Below, piece after piece: positions 1-10,709 of a stretch of DNA of 64,000 bases. Numbering within the stretch: position 1 is the first letter of the stretch; every line of letters starts with the position of its first letter. The position numbers and the translations under genes were made by a program. The notes under the pieces are model-generated. The model was given only the letters and a program-made list of their open reading frames with translations, had not been told where the DNA came from and searched no databases. Where the stretch lies: contig NC_135123.1 of NCBI RefSeq assembly GCF_050908995.1, forward strand, positions 10,292,001 to 10,356,000, given 5' to 3'. The stretch is from Andrena cerasifolii. Taxonomy: Eukaryota; Arthropoda; Insecta; Hymenoptera; Andrenidae.

Positions 1-986
1 AACTATCAAAATAATTCCTAAAAGCAGACTCCTATAGCCACCCCTTATAGCCACTCTCGCTCGATCATAATAACAGTACATTACAGAATCTTCTTACAAT
101 ACCTCCAAACTACAACTTTCTGCAAAAAAGAGCTTCGTCACTTCAGACAAGGAAGAAAAAAACAAATATCGCTTCTACAAACCATACAGGCTCTATTCCA
201 GCTTGGAGGATCTGGCGACTTCTGTTCGTCTCAATCTCCTCTGCGCCACTTCCTCCTCTTTTTGTCTCACGTTCTCCACGAATGCACGCCCTAATCGCGG
301 TATGCAACAAGATTCCACCAGCGATCGACTCTATCCTGCCTTTTATACTCGTTCCACCGTATATGCCGAGAAATATTTACCGTTTCCCAATAACGCTGCT
401 TCTCCGTTCGCCTTTCTTCCGTCTCCATCGCCCCCTTGGCCACCGTTGCTCCTCCGAGACGACGAGGGCTGGCCCTAATATGTCGAGTAATAGCCCGTTC
501 AAAATTCATTCGACCGTTTTAGAGGCTGCCGGTATTGGGGGGCTGCGTTCTGCCTCTCGCTCGCCAATTTCACGATCAACCGATACCATTCATTCGCTTC
601 ATTGTTCACTTATATGAGCTCTCCGACGTCTTTCCCCAAATGCACAGCGGTTTCCCGAACTTTGCGCGCTCTGAAAAATGTTCAACGATACGTTTCAAAT
701 TGGAAGTATTGCTTCGGAATATTAATTGCATCACCCGAATATGCAAAGCTTTATTTAGTTTTGATAATCGGAAGATATTATTGCGTGGTTGCTGAATACG
801 TAGATATTCAGTGGGTGATATCTTGGTAAAAATTAATCTCATAATAATTAGTTCATACATTGTGTAATCGTGCAAATTGTACCTACACTACGTGGATCTG
901 TGGATAACGCAACGTCATAGATGTTCAGTCTTATATTTCCTGAAAATTATTCCTTTCTCCGCAGAACTCCATTGTGCATATATTCG
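1..986. other. Unique sequence, no gene seen
   Basis: Bases 200-620 are mildly C/T-rich and hold overlapping frames of about 70-110 codons on both strands, with no recognisable domain. The rest is AT-rich. I see no repeat, RNA gene or convincing splice pair. Confidence 0.4.
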
Positions 987-1410
987 GGTGGCTCTTATTT
1001 ACTCTTGTTATAAATTTCTTTCCAGATTTTCTTCGGGGCTCCCTTCAGAATAGTTCCAAATAATTAAAAAAAATCCGTGTAAAGTTTGAGCTCGATATTT
1101 TAGTTTCTTCGGACTTTCTTCGAAAACCGTTTGTCGCACGAGAAAAAGTAATACAACATAAAAGATGCTCCTCGTCCGGGTCTATAACTTTTGTTTGACA
1201 TATTTTTTTATTTAATCGATAACTTGGAGGATATTGTATATAAACGACTTCGCGAGCTGTTAAATAATGATTTAAATGTTTAAGGGCCCACGGGCACCCT
1301 TTCCCGTTATCCGATCGAGCTCATACTTTACATGGATTTTGTTTTAATTATTTGGAACTATTCTGGAGGGTGCCCCGAAGAAAATTCAAAAGTCGAAAGT
1401 AAGAGCCACC
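987..1410. repeat. Fold-back (long inverted repeat) element, class unknown
   Basis: The left arm (987-1096, beginning GGTGGCTCTTA and ending at a GAGCTCGAT) is closely matched by the reverse complement of the right arm (1314-1410, ending TAAGAGCCACC). The arms share the landmarks TTTTCTTCGGGG and AGAATAGTTCCAAATAATTAAA. About 215 bp of non-matching spacer lies between them. There is no coding capacity. It is probably a nonautonomous DNA transposon. No target duplication is clear, so the superfamily is not assigned. A diverged relative of the right arm lies at 14464-14605. Confidence 0.8.
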
Positions 1411-2399
1411 TTAGTACATATTGTATGTACGTACGTATGTCTGTCACTTTTCCCTTACGTCATTGTCGATCTTTCTGATAAGATTTTCTGTCCCTCACAA
1501 TATTGTCTTGTTTCACTTAAAGCTGAGGAGTTTGACAAGTGTCAGTCTTACTGGCGGCAACAGAGAAAATACGATCCTGCCGGATGAAATGGCTCGGGGG
1601 ATACGAACAGAAACGTCAGTAGCATTTTTCTTCTGTTCTGCGCTGTCAAAAGTATACACTGACATTTTTACGTTAATGACATAAATACTAAAATTGTACT
1701 AGAGGTGTACCTCTCTGAAAATAAAATTCTAGAATTTCGTAGAGAGGAAAAACAATGTTACTATGAAATTCAAGAAATTATAAGCTTCTGCGCGTGCTCA
1801 GATGAATCAAGATGAATTGGAACTTGAAAAAACAGGAAATCTCTTGTCGATATAATATATTAATGAAACCAAACAATATTAAAAAATTTTATTTTTTCGC
1901 ACTGGCCACAAATGATATTTTATAAACATAACAAGATTCTCCTTTTCTCACGCTTCTTGCACGCCCTCTCATTACACTTTTTTTTTAATTAACAGTTCTA
2001 AATTTGCTTTAGGTATGCTATCAAAACATCTCTGCGTTCGTAATTGCACTAGAAGTGTGAAAATGCATAAAATCCTTCTCCTCCTTTAATACATATTACG
2101 TAACTACCAATGTTCCCTCAGCTTACAGTACTTCGATTAATATACAAAAACATCTATCTAGAACTAAGACATCAATCCACCCATTACATATTCCCCCCCG
2201 TTACCCATTCCCGTCGAGATCCAGTGCAATGCAAATGAACGACCTCCAATGGAAGATTCCCTCCCTAAAGGGATGTAGGAACAGTCCCCGGAACGGTGGA
2301 TCAAATTCGACGTTCCTTGAAACAAGATCAGATGCGCGACGTTTATTCCCGCTCCCCATCTTCATCGTGAAACTATTCAGCCAATGCGACTGTACTATC
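1411..2399. other. AT-rich unique sequence with a small TACG run
   Basis: A short run of alternating GTAC/GTAT units lies at 1425-1440. A weak hairpin (CCTCTCT with AGAGAGG) spans 1709-1746. No gene or element was seen. Confidence 0.4.
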
Positions 2400-3200
2400 G
2401 ATTATCCAGCCAGACGTTAACGAGCGCGATCTCTCTTTCGTTAGCGCGCAACTCAGCCCCCCGTGCCCCCTAGGCTGCCCCTGCCAGCGTTGCGTAAATC
2501 TTACAGTCCCAGCCCCGTAGAACCCGGGAGTAACACCTCTCGCTCGTAGGTCGAAGCGCCGGCCATAAATTTTTGAGAGTTCGAAGCGATCCTGCCCACC
2601 CAGGGACGCGATCCTACCTTCTTCCCCCTGATGGTAGTCCCTCGAATGTCCCTTATCCTCCCCAACGATCCCCCCTCGCCTGGTCCTTCGTTCGCTGCTC
2701 CTCTCTGCCCACGAGGAACGTCGGGACACGCGCCCAGTCTGGACCCACCGCCCACGCTCGCATACCGTACGCCCTTTAACTCTTTTTTCTCCTCTTCCCC
2801 AATTCCCTTAATTCCCTCCGTTCGCGCCGCCACCTTCGGCGATTCCATTTCTCTCGTTTCTTGCCCGGTCTGGCCACGTTTAGCGGACGCTCCGGCGCGG
2901 CGTTCCCGCGTTTCTGCGCGCGGTCTGATCACATGGCTGTACTACTGCCCGGTTGTGCTACTCGCGTCTGCCGCTCGACTGGCGCACGTTTCCGGGGACA
3001 GCGCCGGGAAGCCCCCCACTGCCCATGGGCATGATCCTCACAAGGATGCGTCGCCTTTAATAATTTTACCCCCAAAAGGGATCGGAAACTCACAACTGTT
3101 TCCGCTTTGGCTAATTGGACGGTTATCTGCTAGTCTACCTGGGAGAATTAGTAGGTCGGTGCGAAGGTTCGTTCGATCACTGTCATGTGATGTCAGGTCT
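2400..3200. other. CpG-rich noncoding block, possible regulatory DNA
   Basis: GC content rises sharply against both flanks and CpG is frequent. Long frames overlap on both strands (2631-3290 plus, 2501-2932 minus). They are Pro/Ser/Arg-rich with no domain, as expected where stop codons are scarce. Bases 2620-2900 of the plus strand are pyrimidine-biased. A regulatory role is inference. Confidence 0.35.
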
Positions 3201-4060
3201 ACGGAAATGTGTGCTTTTATTACGCCTACTTATCCTACTGTCAGCGCTGTGTATCCTCAGTTCCAAATGAAGATCACTGATAGTGACTGAACATTTGCGG
3301 ACATAGGGTCTTGCTTTGCATTTGGAACAGTCACTGCCGAACGCTACAGTCAAGTTAATGCGTTTGAAGGCAGAATTGAATGAAAGAAAGTCACTTTAAG
3401 AGCGCAATGTATTACACTACCCATGATTTATGTCTCTAAAATTAAAATATTGGAAATACATCTGATAGTGAGTCGTAAAACTAAAAGAAAAAGGAACTTA
3501 AAGGGTAATAGTCATGAATCTACAAGATGCCTTACAACGAGTGACAACGAAAAAGAAGATTCTACATGCAAAAGCCATTTATAGAACGTAATACATATTT
3601 TTGATATCACCCTTTTACCCACTAAAAAAAAATTTCAATATTCTCCAGACATCTATACGTCAAAGCTTCAATTTTGATTTATTATTTATTATTAAACAAT
3701 TTTTTTTACACCTTCTTTATGTCGAGTAACCTCTTAAATGAACAGAAATTTGGACATTCACCTTATGCATAAAAAATATCTAACTTCGTAATGTTTACAG
3801 ATACTTTTCTCGAAACAGACCTACAGCACTGAGGTCCTTCTTATTTACATCCAACAGTACAATTATCCAATCCACAAAATCTAGACTTAACTCCGCAGTC
3901 ACCTAAAAACCGCTCAACATCGATTGCCTCGAAAACAAGACTCCGTACGAAAGAGCTTCATCGCACATTTTCGATTCATTCCCGCACACACAATCGCACT
4001 TGGATTCCGCGCGTACCGTTCATCGCGGGACACCCTGTATAAAGAGACCAAGAGCCTTAA
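3201..4060. other. AT-rich unique sequence
   Basis: No gene or repeat was seen. Near the right end (4026-4039) lies one copy of the dispersed ACAGGGTG-type motif, in reverse as GGACACCCTGTATAA. Confidence 0.4.
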
Positions 4061-4076
4061 CCCCCCCCCCCCCCCC
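4061..4076. repeat. Poly-C tract (16 C)
   Basis: An uninterrupted run of 16 C opens a CpG-rich block. A run this long is unusual in an otherwise AT-rich sequence and is prone to length polymorphism. Confidence 0.95.
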
Positions 4077-4079
4077 GGT

Positions 4080-4870
4080 TCGGGAAGGCTGAAACGCGTC
4101 CTCTGTCCTCTCGCTAGACCTGCTCGTCCTTTTTCCCCTGGATCGAGCTTGTTTTCCTATTTGTCCTGTTGCCTTTCTCCCTATCGTGTCCATTGATTCC
4201 CAAGAGTCCCCCCGTTGTCTTTTTGCCGTCTGCGTTCTTCGCGGTTCAGACGGTCGTTTGCTTTCCTCCCATTCCATTCGTCTCTCTCTCTCCCCTTTGG
4301 CGTGCTTCCACCACGTTCCTCCTCGCCGGATTGTTCGATCGGACAGCGTGTTTCGGGGGACGGGGAGTCGCCGCACGTAACGCCTTCATTTGGGCACGCC
4401 GAGGGGGCCCGCCGACCGGGCCCCGAATATCTTACTCGACGAATGCCGTGCCCAGGCGCCTGTGGATCGTTGACGAAGAAAAAAGGGCCAGGGGAATCGA
4501 CGCTGGGGCCTGGGAAATACGCCCACGCAGCGGACACTCGCGAGACTTCTCTATACCGGCGCCCCATACAGCGGCCACGTGTATGCACGCGACCGCTTCA
4601 TCCGAATGCACGGATGCTGTTCGACGCCTCGTCCTCGTCCTCGCCATTTCCCGACCAGCATCGTTTCCCTTTTAACTCCCCCAGACGGACACGCGAGCGC
4701 GTCCAACGGTTCGTTGATGTCCTGCGCGCCAAAAGGGGCAACGAAACGGGAGCTACCTACGCGGCCGGACTTAATACTGGCGATCTCCTTGCGGCCGAAA
4801 GTAGCTTATAGAGATATACGCAGGACCTTACTATTTAAACTGGCGCGATCTCAAAGGGCGGGATTTTGCA
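4080..4870. other. CpG-rich block, pyrimidine-biased on its left half
   Basis: The plus strand from 4090 to 4330 is mostly C and T. From 4350 the block is CpG-dense. At least five frames of 100-198 codons overlap on both strands (largest 4215-4811), none with a recognisable domain, so I read it as noncoding. Confidence 0.35.
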
Positions 4871-5995
4871 GGAGAACATGCGCGGGAAATATTTTTCTCA
4901 TTTGGGTGACGTTTTCGTGAAAAACTTGCAGTGTCATTCATGGATAACTGATTCAGAATTGGCAGCATGCAAATATAGTACAACTCCGAATGAATCATTG
5001 TGGGAGAATAAGTCGAAATTCAGGAATAATATTTTCTTCGATCGCGACTTTCATTTTCCAGGACAATTGATTAATTTTCTTAATCTAGCGACGGGTTTTC
5101 AAGCTTGTTTTTTTGGGGGGAGGAAAGCCTCGTTCGGAAAGAAGTTGTACAATTTCGAGTTATTTTTGCTCAGGGATTCATTTCGTCTAAATTAGATTCT
5201 GCGTTAAAAGGAACGAAGCAGGTTCTATTTAAGAAGTCCTAAATATCCTAGAAGTCACGAAAATTATGGCTTCCAGGGGGTGAGATTATTTTCTTGTAAC
5301 GACACGAATGGTAGGAACTCTTTCTAAGTTGCAATTATTGAAGAAAGCAAGAAAACGTCCTCGTTCGCTAAAATCTGTTTTCCATCGCATGAATATTCAA
5401 TTAAGAATGTCGAAACGTAACTGAACGATTTGCAAAAGTGAACGTACGATTTCTTACCACCGTAGCGAGTGATTAAGAAAAATCGTGTTTCGGTTCAAGT
5501 AGACTAATGAGATGGATAGGCTTTAGATTAGCTTTTTCAGCCGGAAAGCTAACATTAGCTTTCCAATTTCGCCTCAGTCATCGTTACTCATAATATTATC
5601 CCGCTTAATACGTGGATGTCTTAATATTTGATTTTCCGGTCGATTGAGATCTTTCGAGCGATAAGGAGTCGAAAGGGACGAAGACTGAAAGTTTCTCGAC
5701 GTCTTACGGAAGTTTCACCCCGTAATTTCGCCGCGTCTCGTGGAAAGAAGATCGCTCCCCCACCTCGCTTCAGCTCTCCTTCTTTTCCACTCTTTTCGAC
5801 GACTAGATTTAATTTAGGAGTTCATTTACATCGGCCAGGTATACGGCAACGTTCGTCGCCTCTTAAAGGCAACCGAGCTCCTATTCCTGACATACATTTC
5901 TGCAATATGTACCAGCATCATTTATTCACCTTTTGTGTATAATTTTGCACGCACTATAGATATTTGAATCTTCCTGCAATTACTGCATTTCGCAC
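4871..5995. other. Unique sequence, no gene seen
   Basis: Mostly AT-rich, with a CpG-richer patch at 5640-5880 containing a 104-codon frame (5628-5942) that matches no family I know. It holds the short palindrome listed separately. Confidence 0.4.
5543..5564. other. Near-perfect 22-bp palindrome
   Basis: GGAAAGCTAA and TTAGCTTTCC are exact reverse complements separated by two bases. A third TTAGCTTT lies 15 bp upstream (5528). This could be a dimeric transcription-factor site. No factor is assigned. Confidence 0.5.
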
Positions 5996-5999
5996 TTAA

Positions 6000-6462
6000 G
6001 GGGGGAATACTATTTTACGGGCTAAAAGCATAGTACATTTTAGGATTTTTTTTTAAGAAACTAGCACTTCGATTCATCTAAAATTTAAACCATGTTTTTA
6101 TACATTCTTGAAGAAGTTGCAGTTTTTTTTATATTCATTTTTAATAATAAATATAGGAGTTGTATGCGTCACGCCGCGGAAAACTCGTCGTCCGCTGGTG
6201 TGCATGATATTTACCTTCCAGGTAATCTGAAACAGAAAAATGAAACAGCGTTTTACTTTGTATATATGTAGCTTCAGTTCGATAAACCAGAATACCGCTA
6301 AGTTCTGTACTTCCTTTGTTACGTAAGAAAATTTTCAGTTTGAATACTCTCCACACTGCTCACTAACACAGTCCAAATTTCAGATGAATCGAATCGCTGG
6401 TTTCTTAACAAAAAAATTCCCAAATTTTGCTATGTCTTTTTCCCAAAGAATAGGACTCCCCT
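6000..6462. mobile_element. piggyBac-like nonautonomous element, internally deleted copy
   Basis: TTAA lies on both sides (5996-5999 and 6463-6466). The termini read GGGGGGAATACTATT at the left and, inverted, GGGGAGTCCTATT at the right. It is the inverted equivalent of the 8708-9430 element: 6000-6330 matches that element's right arm, 6330-6365 its inner left arm and 6370-6462 its left end, so about 200 bp of arm are missing. It has no transposase. TTAA specificity is the hallmark of the piggyBac superfamily; the assignment is by target site and structure only. Confidence 0.8.
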
Positions 6463-6466
6463 TTAA

Positions 6467-7198
6467 ATAACTGGAGTGATCAAACCGTGCGAGGCTGGGG
6501 AAAATAGATAAATAGGAATAAATATTTAACGCCGATTTATACCTGTGATGGAAAAATTTATTTTTACTTTATTTTTAAATATGTACTAAGCAAGTCACCC
6601 TCGAAGTTTCAACAAGTTAGATTAAATAAGTTCTTTAAAAAAAATTTCCAAAGGCCAGGCTTTATTTAGTCATCAGCACGAAGTTCCCCCTTGTCGTTAA
6701 GAAGACTGAACTTATGTAACAGGTACTGCACCAGTGATGTAACGTGTCTGTAAGTAAGAAGGAGGCGAAGAATTCGTTCACCTCCTGCAGACAGTCCTTG
6801 CGCACCCTGTTAGGAACGTATTTGCCTATCGTTTGGATCTTCCTTCCGCAGCGTAAGAGAAGACAGGAGGCAGTCATTGTGAAATCGATTTCGTGCAAAC
6901 GACAGAACGAATGCACTTGTTCCTGACACTTCCATTACTTTGCGCTCCGTGTATCGTCCCATCCGCTTAACTTCGTTCCGCGACACCTGTCTTGCATTTC
7001 CTTTGTTCCCATTTCATCTCCGTGATAAAACCGCGCTGCGAGGATCGCGGGAATCGATATTCCATAATTTAATCAACGACCGACCGGACGCGTGCGTTTG
7101 TTTTTTACGCCACCGATCAGCTCCATCCCCCGCGATTGACCAGCGACAAACGGGCAATTAATTCCCTAGCTAAACGCTCCGGCGTAAATTGAAGTGTA
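6467..7198. other. Unique sequence, no gene seen
   Basis: Moderately GC-rich from 6660 to 7180. Overlapping short frames on both strands (60-84 codons) show no domain. Confidence 0.35.
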
Positions 7199-7222
7199 AT
7201 ATATATATATATATAAATATAA
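7199..7222. repeat. (TA)n microsatellite
   Basis: About eight perfect AT repeats, then interrupted TAAATA units. Confidence 0.9.
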
Positions 7223-7799
7223 ATCGAAGGCTGTTAATTCAGATGTCCGCCGATTTAATGATCGGTGCAGTGATCTGCGAGTTGCCTGTTGCAAGGGATC
7301 TGACAAATAGATTCCTATTTTTAAATCGCAAATCATGTAGATTTATGGTGCGAAACTGACATACATTTGCATTTAAAAGGATCGAGCTTTGATCATTAAA
7401 ATGACCACTGTACAGGGTGATTCGTCTCGCGAAAATACAAATAAGGAGTATAAAAGAAAGCTTCTTCGAAATCATAAAACATTTTATCTAAAACGTGGCT
7501 TCGTTTTCACGAGAAACTATTTGAAATGTTGAAAGAAAACTTTTCTGCAAAGCGAAGCCTCGTTTGAGAAAAGTTTATTCATACGGATTCATTCCACTTG
7601 CAGTTATACCATATTTACTGGTAAATTCCACCAACTCTTACCCAGTTGCACGGAGGCCCAGGCCAAGATATTTCATTCCACCCTTTTCCCACATTTTTGC
7701 ACGAGGAACCACCCAAAGTCCACTTGCACCCCAAACGGTTCCACACTTTTTCGCAGCAGCCTCTACAATCGTTTCGTACGTTTCCCACCTAGATTCCAG
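7223..7799. other. Unique sequence
   Basis: Contains one dispersed TACAGGGTG motif at 7411-7419. No gene was seen. Confidence 0.4.
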
Positions 7800-8350
7800 T
7801 TGAAAGTCCCTAGAACCAGCGCTCGCTAATTGCTTCCGCTCGGTGGCTGGCGCTTCGAGCAACCCTCGCCATAAATATCGTTTGGAGTAGAAGGAAATCG
7901 TGCGATCGTTTCGCGATACACGTTAGACTGTACATACGAGGTACAACGGAGGGGCAGAAGGAGGGTGGTTCGGGGTTGGCGGAAAGTTTTTCACTTTATA
8001 CGGGCACCGAGGCTTGAAATCGTGCCCAATGGAACGGTCCACGGGGACGAAGGAACGCGGGTCCTTCCGCGGCCGATAGATACGTTTCCTTTCTCAGGGT
8101 ACGTTCCCCCTTACGTCCGCCGCACACACGCCCCTGCGACGATAATAAAGAAAATAGAGGGCGGAGGTAGCTCTTTATACGTCTGGCTAACTGCTCTGCC
8201 GCGCTTTCGTGGCCGCCGCGATATTGAATCCCATCATTTTTCAGGAAAGTCGCGTCCTCCTTGCGGCCATGGACGATCCTAACCTCCTTGCCGATTCCAG
8301 ATTCCACCCCTCCGCCCGCTGCCATTAGATTTATCCGCCCAATGGCGCGT
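7800..8350. other. CpG-rich noncoding block, possible regulatory DNA
   Basis: CpG-dense, with frames of about 105-109 codons on opposite strands (7965-8282 plus, 7996-8325 minus), neither resembling a known family. A GTACAGGGTGT motif follows at 8365-8375. Confidence 0.35.
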
Positions 8351-8599
8351 GAGTCTTTCTTCCTGTACAGGGTGTGCTCCGGAGCACAGCGCTCGAAAAA
8401 AATAATGGTGCATTTGCTGAATTATTGGGCAAAGTATTTATGTAGATAGTAAGTACATTCGTGCACTGTGCCTCGTAGATGTATATTACAGATATTCATC
8501 AGACTGTTCTTCGAATTAGAAATATGTCACTGCGAAATATTTATGTCAACAAATGAAATAAACAAACAACAAAGATTTCTTCATGCATTTCAAGAGTGG
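8351..8599. other. AT-rich unique sequence
   Basis: No feature was seen beyond the GTACAGGGTGT motif at its left edge. Confidence 0.35.
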
Positions 8600-8703
8600 T
8601 GGAATATACCCCCAGAAATTCGAAAACGTTAAGTGTTTATTTCATTATAAGAACCATCACCGAAAAGTGGCCGATTTTTCGGCCGAGAGAGTAGAATGTC
8701 CCC
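8600..8703 (-). mobile_element. Isolated end of a TTAAGGGG-type (piggyBac-like) element
   Basis: Read on the minus strand from the TTAA at 8704-8707, the sequence begins TTAAGGGGACATTCT, the same start as the end at 13201. It contains a small hairpin, GGCCGA-TTTT-TCGGCC. The other end was not found. It abuts the 8708-9430 element and shares its TTAA, which suggests one element inserted at the target site of another. Confidence 0.45.
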
Positions 8704-8707
8704 TTAA

Positions 8708-9430
8708 GGGAGGAATCCTATTCTTTGGGCCAAAAACATAGTAAACTTGGGGATTTTTTTTTTAAGAAACCAGCGATTCGATTCATCTGAAATTTGGACC
8801 ATGTTTTGATGTCTCTTTGGGGAAGCTACAGTTTTTTTTTTATTAATTTTTAATCACAAATATAGTAGTTATGCATGATCGACCATTGCACTGCGCAAAA
8901 TTCGCCGGCCGTTGGTGTGCATGATATTTATTTACCAGGTAACCTGAGACAGCAAAATGAAACGGCGTTTTGTTTTATACATATGTAGCTTGAAATTGAT
9001 GAACCAGCAAAAATCAAAAAAAGTTATTGAGCGATGTGGAGAGTTTTCAAACTGAAAGGTCTGAACCTGTAATTTTTGTGATCCACTTAAGCGGCAATTT
9101 TCTTATGTAACAAAAAAAGTATAGAACTTAGCGGTATTCTGGTTCATCGAACTGAAGCTACATGTGTACAAAGTAAAACACCGTTTCATTTTCCTGTTTC
9201 AGATTACCTGGAAGGTAAATATCATGCACACCAGCGGACGATGAGTTTTCCGCGGCGTGATGCATACAACTCCTATATTTATTATTAAAAATGAATTTAA
9301 AAAAAACTGCAACTTCTTTAAGGATGCATAAAAACATTTTCTAAATTTCAGATGAATCGACGTGCTAGTTTGTTAAAAAAAAATTCCTAAATTTTGTTAT
9401 GTTTTTAGCCCATAAAATAGGATTCCTCCC
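8708..9430. mobile_element. piggyBac-like nonautonomous element with very long inverted repeats
   Basis: TTAA flanks both ends (8704-8707 and 9431-9434). The termini are perfect over GGGAGGAATCCTATT. The left arm pairs with the right arm over roughly 300 bp, through shared blocks such as TTCATCTGAAATTT, GGTGTGCATGATATTTA and CCAGGTAA. There is no transposase frame. It is the fuller relative of the copy at 6000-6462. Such near-palindromes are expected to give long double-stranded hairpins if transcribed. Confidence 0.88.
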
Positions 9431-9434
9431 TTAA

Positions 9435-10331
9435 CTGTTTAGCCACAGTGCGGCTCAGATTAAAATTAACCACTGTGTGGTGCCTGGTAGTTTCATGTTG
9501 GCCGTCGTGATAAGAGCAGGGGAAAGTAATAAACGTAGAATGCAGTTAAAATTAAGCACTGTGTACATACTAGGTTTCATAGCTGAAGCGAAGGCAGAGC
9601 AAGCAAACGTACGTTTTGTCGCACCGAAAACGTCGGGGGTGCAGTCACTTTATGGTTGTAGACGGTATGGATTAGATTTAATCAACTGAATACGGTGTCT
9701 CTAATTTTATGCGGAGTTGTCACTTAACTGAATATTCTCAATTAAGTGTATTAAGTATACGTGGCGCAGAATCAATTGGCCCCCTCCCCCGGGGTCATTG
9801 AGGGGGGCAAACCCCACCGTAACCTGCCGCTTTACCTCTTATCTCTTCGCTTCGCGTTTGCTCTGAATTCACTCTGTCTGTGTGCGCTTCGAGGCAGAAA
9901 GTGCAAACAGAGATATCTCGCTAACTAAATGAATATTTGCGGGAAAAGAGTGAGAGACTGAGTGGTACGAACAAACGAAGGTTGCTTCACAGTGATAATA
10001 CTTCTAGAAATTCAAACATATCAGCCCACGTATGTGTTTGATATTTTAAAAAAGATAGCCAAACCGTAGGGGAAGGGATTTGCGATATCATTCGTTGAAC
10101 AAGTGGCCTTGAGGTATTTTTCCAAGTAATTTTGTTTTAAGTATGGCTTGTAATTAGTAGTTACAGATGACTATTTCTATCGTCAGAACGATTTTTGTGG
10201 CACAAATGAATAAATAACAATAATCTTCTTTTAAGACCGTAGACAGCAGAAACATTTAGTTGTCTACGATTTGGATATCTATTTTATTTGCGTGAAATAA
10301 TATTGAATGCATATATGAAAGGAAATTGAGT
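9435..10331. other. Unique sequence with a C/G-rich hairpin
   Basis: A small inverted repeat of C-runs and G-runs spans 9780-9810. Related phrases GATTAAAATTAACCACTGTGTG (positions 9458-9479) and GTTAAAATTAAGCACTGTGTA (9544-9564) occur as a diverged direct repeat. No gene was seen. Confidence 0.35.
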
Positions 10332-10335
10332 TTAA

Positions 10336-10705
10336 CCCTCCGTAGTCACACCTTCTTATAATCACAAATTAGTCAATGGGCTGCACTGCACCCTATCGTT
10401 TTTGAGTTACCATCTTCGTATTTTTGAATCTTTTAACTTTTGAGTGATAATAATTGTACTTTCGTAGTAGGCACTCGTACCATTATGCTCTAATAGTCTT
10501 TTTCTAGAAATGTAAAAATAATAAATGTAAATAATGGTAATGTAAAAAATAGTTGTGAAATAAAGCGATTTTTTGGTTAAAAATCTTTTTTGGAAATTTT
10601 CAAATTTTAATATTAAGAGCTAAATTCATTTTAAATTCGTAAGACCGCGACATTTGAACCTGCAAATTGCCTGGAGTGCGATACACCCTGTGTGAGCACG
10701 AAGGG
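10336..10705. mobile_element. piggyBac-like MITE
   Basis: TTAA occurs at 10332-10335 and 10706-10709. The terminal inverted repeats are CCCTCCGTAGTCACAC and, from the right, CCCTTCGTGCTCACAC. The inside is AT-rich with no frame. Target site, terminal C run and size fit a nonautonomous piggyBac-type element. Confidence 0.8.
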
Positions 10706-10709
10706 TTAA

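Noticed and set aside
2631..3290. 219-codon open frame
   Set aside because: It is Pro/Ser/Arg-rich, sits in a CpG-rich block, overlaps a 143-codon minus frame and shows no domain or start context.
4215..4811. 198-codon open frame
   Set aside because: Four other frames of 100 or more codons cover the same bases on both strands; this is stop-codon scarcity, not a gene.
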